This document shows, one piece after another, positions 41,021 through 49,867 of a stretch of DNA of 64,000 bases. The stretch spans positions 18,167 to 82,166 of the forward strand of contig NZ_JAKXMK010000046.1 of the NCBI RefSeq assembly GCF_022524485.1. The letters are read 5' to 3'. Origin of the DNA: Pseudonocardia alaniniphila. Lineage in GTDB: Bacteria; Actinomycetota; Actinomycetes; Mycobacteriales; Pseudonocardiaceae. The position numbers were made by a program, and so were the translations under genes. The notes beneath the pieces were generated by a model. It saw only the letters and a list, made by a program, of their open reading frames with translations. It ran no database searches and had not been told where the DNA came from. Positions within the stretch are counted from its first letter, which is position 1. The number at the start of each line of letters is the position of its first letter.

Positions 41021-42715
41021 GTGACCACAGAGACCGATGACGGCACCCCCACCGGGGTGCGTGCCCTCGCCGACGACTACGTCCGCCGCCTCGCCGACCT
41101 CGACACCAGGGTCGCGACCTCGCTGGGCACCCACCCCGGCGACGACCGGGTACCCGACCTGTCCCCCGACGGCCAGCAGGCCATCGACGATCTCGCGAAC
41201 ACGGTGCTGGCGGGGCTGCCGACGGCCGCGGTGGCCGGTGAGGACGACCGGCGTTGCGCCCGGCTGCTCCGCGAGCGCCTCGAGGCCCAGCTCGCCGTGA
41301 GCGACGCGGGTGAGCACCTGCGGCAGGTGCGCAACATCTTCGGGCCGCATCAGCAGGTCCGGCAGCTGTTCGAACTGATGCCCACGGTCACGGCGGACGA
41401 CTGGGCGGTCGTGGCGCGCCGGATGGCGAAGGTGCCGCAGGCGTATGCGGGGTACATCGCGTCGCTCACCGAGGGGTCACGTCGGGGCCTGCACGCTGCG
41501 CCGCGACAGGTCGAGACGGCCGTCGGTCAGCTCGACGCGTGGTTCGCCGATCCACGGGGTTCCTGGTTCCACGGCTTCGTGGCGGACGCACCCGAGGACA
41601 TCGCGCCCGCGGTGCGTACCGCGCTGGACGAGGCGGCCGGGGCCGCCGCCACTGCCGCCACCGAGCTGCGCGACCACCTCGCCGGCGTGTACCTCCCGGC
41701 GGCGCAGGGCACGCCGGACGCCGTCGGCGCCGAGCGCTACCGGCTCGGCGCCCGGCTGAGCACGGGCTCGGACCTCGATCTCGCCGACGCCTACGAGTGG
41801 GGCTGGGACGAGTTCCGCCGTCTCGACGAGGAGATGCGCCGCGAGGCGGACACGATCGTGCCGGGCGCCGGGCCGATCGCCGTGATGCGCCACCTCGACG
41901 AGAACGGTGAGGCCGTCGACGGCGTGGAGGAGATCCGCGTCTGGTTGCAGAAGATGATGGACACGGCGATGGACGAGCTCGCCGGCACCCACTTCGACAT
42001 CCCGGCGCCGGTCCGCACCGTCGAAGCCATGATCGCTCCGTCCGGCAGCGCCGCCGCGCCGTACTACACGCGTCCGTCGCTCGACTTCTCCCGGCCCGGC
42101 CGCACCTGGCTGCCGACACTCGGCGCGACCCGGTTCCCGCTCTGGGGCCTGGTCAGCACCTGGTACCACGAGGGCGTTCCCGGCCACCACCTGCAGCTCG
42201 CCCAGTGGGCGCATCTCGCCGACCAGCTCTCGACGTTCCAGACCACCATCGGGTCGGTGTCGGGCAACACCGAGGGCTGGGCGCTCTACGCCGAGCGGCT
42301 GGCCGACGAGCTCGGCTACCTGACCCTGCCCGGCACGCGGCTGGGGTACCTCGACGCGCAGCAGATGCGCGCGATCCGGGTGGTGATCGACATCGGCATG
42401 CACCTGCAGCTGGAGGTTCCCGCGAACTCGCCCGTCCACGCGGGCAAGACCTGGACCCCCGAGGTCGCACGCGAGTTCTTCGGCGCCTTCTGCGGACGGC
42501 CCAGCGCGTTCCTGGACAGCGAGATCGTGCGCTACCTCGGCTGGCCGGGCCAGGCGATCAGCTACAAGCTCGGGGAACGCGCCTGGCTCGCCGGCCGGGA
42601 TGCAGCCAGAGCCGCACGGGGCGCGGACTTCGACCTCAAGTCCTGGCACGCCGCCGCACTGTCGCTCGGCAGCCTCGGCCTGGACGACCTCACGGACGAG
42701 CTCGCCCGGCTCTGA
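41021..42715 (+). CDS. DUF885 domain protein, putative metallocarboxypeptidase
   Basis: A 564-residue protein of the DUF885 family. The family's metal-site motif is clear as YHEGVPGHHLQ (H383 to H390), followed by the Glu-bearing helix in GNTEGWALYAERLADELGYL about 40 residues later. Family members are thought to be zinc-dependent carboxypeptidases distantly related to M32/M3 peptidases, acting in the cytoplasm when, as here, there is no signal peptide. GTG 41021 was chosen; the frame is open 37 codons upstream but this part overlaps the gtrA promoter. It is divergent from gtrA and convergent with the DUF1707 gene (12 bp gap). Confidence 0.8.
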   Translation: MTTETDDGTPTGVRALADDYVRRLADLDTRVATSLGTHPGDDRVPDLSPDGQQAIDDLANTVLAGLPTAAVAGEDDRRCARLLRERLEAQLAVSDAGEHLRQVRNIFGPHQQVRQLFELMPTVTADDWAVVARRMAKVPQAYAGYIASLTEGSRRGLHAAPRQVETAVGQLDAWFADPRGSWFHGFVADAPEDIAPAVRTALDEAAGAAATAATELRDHLAGVYLPAAQGTPDAVGAERYRLGARLSTGSDLDLADAYEWGWDEFRRLDEEMRREADTIVPGAGPIAVMRHLDENGEAVDGVEEIRVWLQKMMDTAMDELAGTHFDIPAPVRTVEAMIAPSGSAAAPYYTRPSLDFSRPGRTWLPTLGATRFPLWGLVSTWYHEGVPGHHLQLAQWAHLADQLSTFQTTIGSVSGNTEGWALYAERLADELGYLTLPGTRLGYLDAQQMRAIRVVIDIGMHLQLEVPANSPVHAGKTWTPEVAREFFGAFCGRPSAFLDSEIVRYLGWPGQAISYKLGERAWLAGRDAARAARGADFDLKSWHAAALSLGSLGLDDLTDELARL

Positions 42716-42727
42716 CCGGTCGGCGGG

Positions 42728-43327
42728 TCAGAAGTAGTGGCCCGCCAGCCGGTAACGCCTGCGCACCGTCACCGAGCCCATCCCGGCCCGGCCGTGCACC
42801 ACGAAGTGGGGCACGCCGGGCCGCCGGATGGACGGGACGCTGCTCTTGACCGTGCCCATCGTGGCCACGACGCGATCGATGTCGGCGGTGGCCTCGTCGG
42901 GCACGAGGAGCCGCGCAGAGCCCGCACCGAGATCCACCTCGATGTCGATCACCGGGTGGCGCAGCGTGGTGTCGCAGAAGTCGAGGACCACCGAGCCCAT
43001 CGCGCTCTGCAGGCGCAGCCGGGCCGGCACGTCCCAGGCGCCACGACGCTTGATGGTGGACGCTCCGGTGCGCAGCACCACAGCAGGCGCATCAGGCGCC
43101 TCGAGGGGCCGGGACGCGGCGATCGCCGCCTGGTGCGCTCCCGGTAGGTCGGCCAGTGGCGGGCGGAGATCCGCCTCGTATCTGGCCGCATACACCACCG
43201 TGAGTCGCTCCTCCAGCTCCGAGACCGTGATCCGGCCCTCGGCGAGTGCCTGGTGGAGCTGGGCGGCCGCGCGCTCCCGGTCGGCGTCGGAGATCCTGAG
43301 TCCCGGCGGGTCCGGCGGCGTGCTCAC
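42728..43327 (-). CDS. DUF1707 (SHOCT-like) protein with a LiaF-type C-terminal domain
   Basis: A 199-residue soluble protein. Residues 8-60 are a DUF1707 domain, recognisable from LRISDADRERAAAQLHQALA, EGRITVSELEERLTVVYAAR and DLRPPLADLP. Residues 95-190 form beta-rich repeats (GSVVLDFCDTTL, IDIEVDLGAGSARLLVP) like the C-terminal domain of LiaF and cell-wall-active-antibiotic response proteins. These often act in envelope-stress regulation; the actinobacterial forms are mostly unstudied. GTG at 43325-43327 was chosen from the promoter box and family start. Confidence 0.8.
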   Translation of the reverse strand: MSTPPDPPGLRISDADRERAAAQLHQALAEGRITVSELEERLTVVYAARYEADLRPPLADLPGAHQAAIAASRPLEAPDAPAVVLRTGASTIKRRGAWDVPARLRLQSAMGSVVLDFCDTTLRHPVIDIEVDLGAGSARLLVPDEATADIDRVVATMGTVKSSVPSIRRPGVPHFVVHGRAGMGSVTVRRRYRLAGHYF

Positions 43328-43333
43328 CACAGC

Positions 43334-43339
43334 AGGATA
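43334..43339 (-). promoter_or_regulatory. Putative -10 box (TATCCT) for the DUF1707 gene
   Basis: On the minus strand TATCCT ends 6 nt before the GTG at 43327. Confidence 0.4.
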
Positions 43340-43454
43340 GTGCTGACACCAGGCCGAGTACTGATTACTCCCGGTGCGCAGATGCGCCTGCGCCGCCCGC
43401 GGGCAGGCCGGGCGTTCCACGGGGTGGAGCGGCGGCCGCGATCTCTACGGGGAG

Positions 43455-43460
43455 TAGCCT
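43455..43460 (+). promoter_or_regulatory. Putative -10 box (TAGCCT) for dprE1-dprE2
   Basis: TAGCCT ends 7 nt before the ATG of dprE1; the GGGGAG just upstream is too far from the ATG to act as a ribosome site. Confidence 0.45.
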
Positions 43461-43467
43461 GACGCGG

Positions 43468-44829
43468 ATGTCCGGAACGGCGAGTCTCCGCGGCTGGGGA
43501 CGCACCGCGCCCACGATGGCGCAGGTGCTGACACCCAGGTCCATCGACGACGTCAGCGCTGCGGTCACGGCAGCGGGTCCGCGCGGGATCATCGCCCGCG
43601 GCCTCGGGCGCTCCTACGGTGATCCCGCACAGAACGCCGGCGGCATCGTGCTCGACATGACCGGTCTCGCCACCATCCACTCGATCGACGCCGGCAGCGG
43701 AATCGTCGACCTCGACGCCGGGGTCAGCCTCGACGCCCTGATGCGCGCCGCGCTCCCGCACGGTCTGTGGGTCCCGGTGCTCCCCGGCACCCGGCAGGTC
43801 ACGATCGGCGGGGCGATCGGGGCGGACGTCCACGGCAAGAACCACCACACCAAGGGCAGCTTCGGCAACCACGTCCTGTCGCTCGACCTGATCACCGCCG
43901 ACGGATCACTCCGCACGCTCACGCCGGACGGCCCGGACGCCGAGCTGTTCTGGGCCACCGTCGGCGGCATGGGCCTCACCGGCATGGTCGTGCGCGCCAG
44001 GGTGCAGCTGCACCGCACGGAGTCGGCGTACTTCGTGGTCGACACCGACCGCACCGCCGACCTCGACGAGCTGATGGCGCTGCTCACCGACGGCTCCGAC
44101 GACACGTACGGCTACTCCGCCGCCTGGTTCGACACCACCACCACCGGCGCCCAGCTCGGCCGGGCCGTGCTCACCCGCGGCTCGCTCGCCACCGTCGACC
44201 AGCTGCCGGTGAAGCTACGCAACGACCCCCTGAAGTTCGACGCGCCGCAGCTTCTGTCGTTCCCGGACGTCTTCCCCAACGGCCTCGCCAACCGCTTCAC
44301 GCTGCGGGCGTTCAGCGAGCTCTGGTACCGCAAGGCCCCCAAGCGCCAGCGCGGCTCGATCCAGAACATCACGAGCTTCTACCAGGTGCTCGACCTGTTC
44401 GGAGACTGGAACCGGGTATTCGGCTCGCGCGGCTTCCTGCAGTACCAGTTCCTGGTGCCGTTCGGCGAGGAGCCGACGTTCCGCCGGATCGTCGAGCGGA
44501 TCGCCACCTCGCCGCACGCGTCCGGCCTCAACGTGCTCAAGCGGTTCGGCGACGGCAACGCGGCACCGCTGTCGTTCCCGCAGCCGGGCTGGACGATCAC
44601 CGTGGACTTCCCGATCGCCCGCGGCCTGCACCACTTCTGCGACGGGCTCGACGAGCTCGTGCTCGCTGCGGGCGGGCGGCTCTACCTCGCCAAGGAGTCC
44701 CGGGCGAGCGCGGAGACGATCCGGCGCTGCTACCCGCGCTTCGACGAGTGGCGCAAGGTGCGCGACAACGCCGACCCCTCCGGGGTCTTCACATCCGACA
44801 TGGCCAGGCGGCTGGAGCTGACGAACTGA
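43468..44829 (+). CDS. dprE1: Decaprenylphosphoryl-beta-D-ribose 2'-oxidase DprE1
   Basis: A 453-residue FAD-dependent oxidase of the VAO/PCMH fold. The FAD domain contains GLGRSYGDPAQNAGG, PGTRQVTIGGAIGADVHGKN (His/Gly loop for FAD) and TVGGMGLTG. The substrate domain contains FGDGNAAPLSFPQPGW and, near the C-terminus, RLYLAKESR, whose Lys matches the catalytic Lys of the mycobacterial enzyme. DprE1 oxidises DPR to the keto intermediate, which DprE2 reduces to DPA, the only arabinose donor for arabinan. The cysteine targeted by benzothiazinones (Cys387 in M. tuberculosis) is Thr378 here (W375-T-I-T378-V-D-F-P). The stop overlaps dprE2 by 1 bp. Confidence 0.95.
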   Translation: MSGTASLRGWGRTAPTMAQVLTPRSIDDVSAAVTAAGPRGIIARGLGRSYGDPAQNAGGIVLDMTGLATIHSIDAGSGIVDLDAGVSLDALMRAALPHGLWVPVLPGTRQVTIGGAIGADVHGKNHHTKGSFGNHVLSLDLITADGSLRTLTPDGPDAELFWATVGGMGLTGMVVRARVQLHRTESAYFVVDTDRTADLDELMALLTDGSDDTYGYSAAWFDTTTTGAQLGRAVLTRGSLATVDQLPVKLRNDPLKFDAPQLLSFPDVFPNGLANRFTLRAFSELWYRKAPKRQRGSIQNITSFYQVLDLFGDWNRVFGSRGFLQYQFLVPFGEEPTFRRIVERIATSPHASGLNVLKRFGDGNAAPLSFPQPGWTITVDFPIARGLHHFCDGLDELVLAAGGRLYLAKESRASAETIRRCYPRFDEWRKVRDNADPSGVFTSDMARRLELTN

Positions 44830-45584
44830 TGATCGACGCCGTGGGCAACCCCCAGAGCGTGCTGCTGATGGGCGGAACCTCGGAGATCGGGCTGGCCGTC
44901 GTGGAGGCCTTCGCCTCCGACCGGCCGCTGCGCGTGGTGCTCGCCGCCCGGCCGTCCGAGCGGCTGGACGCCGCGCGCGCCCGGCTGGAGAAGCTCGGCT
45001 GCGCCGTCGAGACGCTCCCGTTCGACGCCCTCGCCCTCGACACCCACGCGGACGTGGTGCGCAAGGCCTTCACCGGCGGCGACATCGACGTCGCGCTCGT
45101 CGCGTTCGGGCTGCTCGGCGACAACGAGCAGGCGTGGACCGACGTCGACACCGCCGTCGAGCTGGCGCAGGTCAACTACACGGCAGCGGTCTCGGTGGGC
45201 GTCGCGCTCGGCGAGCGGCTGCGCGCCCAGGGCCACGGTTCGCTGGTGGCGTTCTCCTCGGTCGCGGGTGAGCGCGCCCGCCGCTCGAACTTCGTCTACG
45301 GCTCCACGAAGGCCGGGATGGACGCCTTCTACTCCGGCCTCACCGAGGCCCTGCGCCCGTCCGGCGTGGTCGTCACGGTCGTGCGGCCGGGCTTCGTGCA
45401 CACGAAGATGACCGAGGGCCGCAAGCCCGCCCCGCTGTCCACCACCCCCGGCGCCGTCGCCGCCGTCGTGGTCGACGCGGTGCGCAACCGTCGCGAGCTC
45501 GTCTGGTCTCCCGCCCCGCTCCGCGTGCTGATGAGCGTGCTGCGCCACCTGCCGCGTGCGGTGTTCCGCCGCATCCCGGGCTGA
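44829..45584 (+). CDS. dprE2: Decaprenylphosphoryl-2-keto-erythro-pentose reductase DprE2
   Basis: A 251-residue short-chain dehydrogenase. The cofactor motif is LLMGGTSEIGLAVVEAFA, the active site has SLVAFSSVAGERARRSNF then VYGSTKAGMD (Tyr-x-x-x-Lys), and VVRPGFVHTKMTEG follows. Its overlap with dprE1 (TGATG) matches the conserved dprE1-dprE2 pair; DprE2 uses NADH to complete the epimerisation of the ribose to arabinose at C2. The C-terminal extension (LRVLMSVLRHLPRAVFRRIPG) is amphipathic and basic, possibly for membrane contact. Confidence 0.94.
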   Translation: MIDAVGNPQSVLLMGGTSEIGLAVVEAFASDRPLRVVLAARPSERLDAARARLEKLGCAVETLPFDALALDTHADVVRKAFTGGDIDVALVAFGLLGDNEQAWTDVDTAVELAQVNYTAAVSVGVALGERLRAQGHGSLVAFSSVAGERARRSNFVYGSTKAGMDAFYSGLTEALRPSGVVVTVVRPGFVHTKMTEGRKPAPLSTTPGAVAAVVVDAVRNRRELVWSPAPLRVLMSVLRHLPRAVFRRIPG

Positions 45585-45888
45585 CGCGTACACCCGCTCC
45601 GGTGAGCTGACGGAGCCGCCGTCACCACGTACCGGCAGAGCGCGCCGTCCAGCTCGTCCACGACACGCTGACCGTCGGAGATCTGCCGATTCGGCTGGCC
45701 CGGCTGTCCGGTGATGATCGTCATTCGGGGCCTCGTAGCCGTGTATTGCCCGGTTTCCGACCCCGATCTGCTGATCATGGTCAGGAGCCGGTCCGAATGC
45801 CCGGCGCGGCGGGGCCGGCCTGCCCGATGATCAACAATTGGCGCCGCGCAGACGTTCGAGCGCAGCCCGTCACGGGACCGCCTGACCG
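45585..45888. other. Intergenic region without recognised genes
   Basis: This 304-bp stretch lies between the convergent ends of dprE2 and a lipoprotein gene. Short open frames exist on both strands, but none has a start, ribosome site or family resemblance. A weak imperfect palindrome CTGATCATGGTCAG occurs near 45770. No clear terminator stem was found. It may be a decayed sequence. Confidence 0.4.
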
Positions 45889-46932
45889 CTAGCGGCCCGC
45901 CGGCCGGATTCGCTCAGCCGGCCACGACGGCGGTTCGGGCTCGCCCGCGTCGCCGGTCACCGGCTTCAGATCGGGCACGACACCGTCCCAGAAGTACTCG
46001 ACCCTGACGACCCTCCCGGCTTCTGCGCCCGGGTCGTCCACTGGGTCGTAGAAGAGCGACTCGGTGTAGGCGGGCAGGCGGGTCTTCGGGTCGACGTAGT
46101 AGACGGCCTCCACCTGGTGGGAGGCAACACCCGCATTGCCCGGCATGAGTACGTGCGACTTCCACCTCGCCCCGATCGCCCGGAACGACCAGATCAGGCG
46201 CATCATCCCGTCCTGGTTCCCGTCCCGGTCGAGAGATCTCAGGACGAACGGCATCCGGACGTACTGCCGACCGTCACGCTCGACCAGCGAGAGCTTTCCG
46301 ACGTCGAGGTAGTCGGGGTAGTCCTCGTGGATCGCGCCCACGAACGCCGTCGCCTCGTCCGGTGTGAGGCCGGCGGTCAGCACCCCGTCGCTCACGGCGC
46401 CGATGATCTCGAGGGTGCTGCTCGCGTTACCGAACACGCCGTCGGTGCTGATCGCACAGCTGCGATCCACCTCGGACCACGTCTTGTCCAACGTATCCAG
46501 CAGATAGATCCTGCCGTCATCGCAGATGGTGTTGAAGCCGTCCAGCTCGTGATAGGCGAAGTCGTTGGTGCGGAAGTCGATGCCGCCGTCGCTGACCGCG
46601 GCACGGTAGTCGCCGCCGGTCATGTACAACGGCAGGTCCGCCGCGGTCTCCATCCGGACGTGCAGCACGGGTTGGGTGAGCAGAGCGACCATGCTCTCGT
46701 CGAGAAGCTGCCCCGCACTCACCTTGACGAGATCGGCGTCGGTCAGTGGCTCGGCCCTGTCCAGCGGGCCCGCCGGAGGGTGCACCAGGTCGACCGGCGC
46801 GGCCTGTCCGGGCACTTCCCTCTCCCACACGGAGCACGCAGTCGTGCTGCCGGCAGCGAGTAGAGCCGCGACCAGCAGGACGAGCGGTCGGGCCTGTCCA
46901 CGGTTCCGAGGCGGGCGTCGCATATCGCCCAT
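45889..46932 (-). CDS. Lipoprotein of unknown function
   Basis: A 347-residue exported lipoprotein. A basic start (MRRPPRNRGQARP) precedes a hydrophobic helix and the lipobox STTAC, so the mature protein begins at Cys near residue 33. The rest is a soluble domain with VLHVRMETAADLPLYMTGGD, FNTICDDGRIYLLDTLDKTW and VYYVDPKTRLPAYTESLFYD, reminiscent of the LppX/LprG-like or LolA-like lipoproteins that carry lipids, although the similarity is loose. Two Cys (in FNTICDD and DRSCAIS) could pair. The start is one of several ATGs; 46930-46932 was taken. The envelope-biosynthesis context fits a cell-wall role. Confidence 0.7.
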   Translation of the reverse strand: MGDMRRPPRNRGQARPLVLLVAALLAAGSTTACSVWEREVPGQAAPVDLVHPPAGPLDRAEPLTDADLVKVSAGQLLDESMVALLTQPVLHVRMETAADLPLYMTGGDYRAAVSDGGIDFRTNDFAYHELDGFNTICDDGRIYLLDTLDKTWSEVDRSCAISTDGVFGNASSTLEIIGAVSDGVLTAGLTPDEATAFVGAIHEDYPDYLDVGKLSLVERDGRQYVRMPFVLRSLDRDGNQDGMMRLIWSFRAIGARWKSHVLMPGNAGVASHQVEAVYYVDPKTRLPAYTESLFYDPVDDPGAEAGRVVRVEYFWDGVVPDLKPVTGDAGEPEPPSWPAERIRPAGR

Positions 46933-47104
46933 GTCGCTGCTGTCCCCCCATGCACGTACCAACCCCACAAATGGATCTTGCGCTCCGGGTGAGGCGCTGA
47001 TCGCACGGGGGTCAGGGACGGACCGATGTCGAGAACATGGCGCCGCCTACGACCTGTTCGCGACGGTGCCCGCCCGGGCGGCCGCGTTCCGGAGGAGTCG
47101 ATCC

Positions 47105-47470
47105 GTGAAGTACATGCTGATCATGCAGGTGAACCCCGCGGCGTTCGATGCGCTGACCGAGGAGCAGCGTGAGCAGGTGATGACCGGCCACGGCGCGTTC
47201 ATGGAGACGATCAAGGCGTCCGGCGAGATGGTGGAGACGCACGCCCTCGCCGATCCCGCCCAGAGCGTCGCGGTGCGCGGGCGAGGCAGCGTGCCCGTCG
47301 TGACCGACGGCCCGTTCGTGGAGACCAAGGAGTTCATGGGCGGCTTCTACGTCGTGGAGTGCGCGACCCGCGAGCGGGCGATCGAGCTCGCCGGCCTGAT
47401 TCCGGACTCCTCGGTCGACGGGCTGGGCGTCGAGGTGCGGCCGATCGTGTTCTCGGCCGGTCCGCAGTAG
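47105..47470 (+). CDS. YciI/DGPF-domain protein
   Basis: A 121-residue ferredoxin-like-fold protein with the family's VTDGPFVETKEFMGGFYVVE signature at about residues 62-81 and KYMLIMQVNPAAFDAL at the start. In actinobacteria these proteins are often encoded with ECF sigma factors, but none is here. The catalytic role of the family is not established. GTG 47105 follows GGAGGAG by 7 nt. A perfect hairpin follows the stop. Confidence 0.85.
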   Translation: MKYMLIMQVNPAAFDALTEEQREQVMTGHGAFMETIKASGEMVETHALADPAQSVAVRGRGSVPVVTDGPFVETKEFMGGFYVVECATRERAIELAGLIPDSSVDGLGVEVRPIVFSAGPQ

Positions 47471-47480
47471 CTGCGACGGT

Positions 47481-47520
47481 GCCGGCCTCCTGCCCGCGGC
47501 ACATCGGGCAGGAGGCCGGC
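47481..47520. terminator. Perfect 16-bp hairpin terminator between convergent genes
   Basis: GCCGGCCTCCTGCCCG (47481-47496) pairs with CGGGCAGGAGGCCGGC (47505-47520) across an 8-nt loop, between the DGPF gene and the acyltransferase gene, which ends at 47524. Confidence 0.75.
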
Positions 47521-47523
47521 TGC

Positions 47524-49026
47524 TCAGCCCCCCGCGTTCAGATATCCCCCGCGCACGTAGAGGGCACGTTCGTAGTCGTCGACGTTCGCCGGCGCCCGCC
47601 GCTGGGCGTTGATCAGCGCGGCAGCCAGCACCCCGTTCCGAGTGCCCAGGGCGGGTCGGCGCGGCACGGAGAACTCGGCTGACTCCGCCGCCTTCTCGGT
47701 GGGGCGGATCTCGCTGTTCGTGCGGTCGGCGAGTGTGCGGCGCGCGGCTGCGATACGGGCGGCGGTAGCCGTCTGGTGGCCCACGCTGGGCCAGCCGGCG
47801 GCGGACCCACCGACGGCACGATGGCGAGGCGCCTTCGACACCGATTCCACCTCGGCAGGCACCAGCTTGCGCATCCGCCGCCGCGCGGGCTCCTCCACCG
47901 CGTGATAGGCGAGGGCCGCCACGCCGATGGTCGAGACGAACACCAGAGCCCCGGCGACGTAGGCGAGGACGGTGTCCGGTCCGAGCAACGAGAACTTCCG
48001 CAGTGCCAGCCAGTAGATCTCGAACATCGGGATGTGCACGAGGTAGAGGCTGTAGGAGATGCGGCCGCCGTAGACGGCCCACGGCGCCGACAGCACCAGC
48101 GCGGGACCCCGGTCGGCCAGGGCCAGCGCGCCGACCAGCAACGGGAACAGCATGATCACCGCGCCGCCCCGGCCTGGACCGATCAGCTCACCGAGCAGGA
48201 GCCCACCCGCGATCATCAGCGGAAGCACCACCGCGAACGTCGACGCGCTGCGCCGTGCCCTCGACGACATCCGGAGCGTCCGACGGACGGCCAGGTACAT
48301 CAGCGCCCCACCGCTGAATCCGCAGAGGATGCGCACCACCCAGCTCCACGGGTAGTACGGGCTGCCGGTGGAGAGGTACGCCCACGCGACCGGAGCCATC
48401 AGCGCCACGGCTGCGACGCCGAGCACCACGGCAGGGAGGTTGCGCATCCGGAAGAGCACGAGCACGCCGACGGGGAAGAGCAGGTAGGCCAGCCACTCGG
48501 CGCTGATGGACCAGGTGGGGCCCACCCAGGACGCCCCGTCGAAGAACGCGTTGTCCCAGAGCTGAACCATGAACAGCTGCTGGATGTACTGCCCGACCCC
48601 GAGCTCGGGCTGAACGGCCTGGAACGCGATCTCGGAGTCCGAGCCGAACACCATGCGGGCCATCAGCCACAAGCCGAACAGGTGGAACACCACCGCGTAC
48701 ACGGGCCAGATGCGACAAGCCCGCGCCCAGACGAACCGCGTGGTGGCGCCGATGCGCAGCGCGGGCCCCAGCTTGTCCATGTACGTGTAAGCGATCACGA
48801 ACCCGCTGAGGACGAAGAACAGGTCGACGCCGAGGGCGCCCGCTGTGACCAACGGCCCGAGCGTCGCCGCGACCTCGGCCACTCCCGGCAGCGGGGTGAA
48901 ATGGAAGTGGAACAGCACGACCCAGATCGCTGCGACGATCCGCAGCCCCGTCAGACCCTTGAGCTCGCCGGTGAGAACACCGCGACTGCCGCACGGGGTG
49001 GTGACCTGCTGGCCTGCTCTCGTCAC
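47524..49026 (-). CDS. Acyltransferase 3 family membrane protein
   Basis: A 500-residue protein with about ten membrane helices (residues 25-390). The family's catalytic elements are present: GLTGLRIVAAIWVVLFHFHF (His near 40 and 42), ALGVDLFFVLSGFVIAYTY and WVGPTWSISAEWLAYLLFPV. A ~110-residue, cytoplasmic, Arg-rich tail of unknown role follows the last helix. AT3 enzymes move acyl groups across the membrane to extracytoplasmic sugars. In this neighbourhood, acylation of arabinan, galactan or the uronic polymer is plausible; the acceptor is not known. The GTG at 49024-49026 is the start. Confidence 0.84.
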   Translation of the reverse strand: MTRAGQQVTTPCGSRGVLTGELKGLTGLRIVAAIWVVLFHFHFTPLPGVAEVAATLGPLVTAGALGVDLFFVLSGFVIAYTYMDKLGPALRIGATTRFVWARACRIWPVYAVVFHLFGLWLMARMVFGSDSEIAFQAVQPELGVGQYIQQLFMVQLWDNAFFDGASWVGPTWSISAEWLAYLLFPVGVLVLFRMRNLPAVVLGVAAVALMAPVAWAYLSTGSPYYPWSWVVRILCGFSGGALMYLAVRRTLRMSSRARRSASTFAVVLPLMIAGGLLLGELIGPGRGGAVIMLFPLLVGALALADRGPALVLSAPWAVYGGRISYSLYLVHIPMFEIYWLALRKFSLLGPDTVLAYVAGALVFVSTIGVAALAYHAVEEPARRRMRKLVPAEVESVSKAPRHRAVGGSAAGWPSVGHQTATAARIAAARRTLADRTNSEIRPTEKAAESAEFSVPRRPALGTRNGVLAAALINAQRRAPANVDDYERALYVRGGYLNAGG

Positions 49027-49184
49027 GCTGAGAAAACGAGGCCTTTCGTCGCCGCGGTTCGCCTACCAGCCAGAACGTACCGTGTTGGCCCGGGCTGTCA
49101 CTGCGTGCTGGCGTGTCGTAGGGCCGACCGGGTGGCAGTACGGGGCCCCGTTCAGCACACTGTGCAACCGGTGACCACTCTCCG

Positions 49185-49829
49185 CTACCACCGGTCCATG
49201 TGCAGAACGGTATCGAGCGGCTCGCGTGTCGCGGGCTTGAACGTGTCGCCGGTGTAGTAGGCGGTGGGCAGGAGGACGCCCTGCCGCACGTTCAGCGGGA
49301 TCCCGAGCAGCTCGGAGATCTCCTTCTCGTATCGCAGATGCAGGGTGGTCCAGGCGCTTCCGAGCCCACGGGCGCGGGCGGCCAGCTGGAAGCTCCACGC
49401 GGCCGGGAGCAGCGAGCCCCACAGGCCTGCCTGGTTGCTCGCCGGCAGCTCCTCTCCCGCCTCGATACAAGCGATGACATGCACCGGGACATCGCCCATC
49501 CGCTCCGCGAGGTACTCGGCGGAGCTCGTCACCCTCGCCTGCACGGCGCGGCGCTCGTCGCTGTGCTCGGAAACGTCGCCGCCGTAGGTCGGGGAGTTGC
49601 GGTAGCGATCGAACGCCTGCTGGTAGTACTTGCCGATCTCGGCCCGCAGCCCGGGGTCGGTGACGACCATCCAGTGCCAGCTCTGCCGGTTGCCTCCGGT
49701 GGGGGCCTGCACGGCGACCTCCACGCACTCCCGCACGAGCTCGATCGGTACCGGCCTGTCCAGATCGAGGCGCTTACGGACGGACCGCGTGGTGCTGAGG
49801 AGTTCGTCGGGAGACAGCGGCAGAGTCAT
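49185..49829 (-). CDS. Nitroreductase family protein
   Basis: A 214-residue FMN-dependent nitroreductase. The N-terminal RSVRKRLDLDRPVP and QAPTGGNRQSWHWMVVTD bind FMN phosphate and ring, and the C-terminal GLGSAWTTLHLRYEKEISEL and LNVRQGVLLPTAYYTGD complete the fold. It belongs to the group that includes NfnB-like enzymes, which reduce nitroaromatics or quinones with NAD(P)H; the natural substrate is unknown. The ATG at 49827-49829 was chosen over one 57 bp upstream, which has no family sequence. It lies 38 bp downstream of the aftB stop. Confidence 0.83.
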   Translation of the reverse strand: MTLPLSPDELLSTTRSVRKRLDLDRPVPIELVRECVEVAVQAPTGGNRQSWHWMVVTDPGLRAEIGKYYQQAFDRYRNSPTYGGDVSEHSDERRAVQARVTSSAEYLAERMGDVPVHVIACIEAGEELPASNQAGLWGSLLPAAWSFQLAARARGLGSAWTTLHLRYEKEISELLGIPLNVRQGVLLPTAYYTGDTFKPATREPLDTVLHMDRW

Positions 49830-49867
49830 GTGCCGATCATGCCTCCGCACCGTGCGGACCGTCAGCG

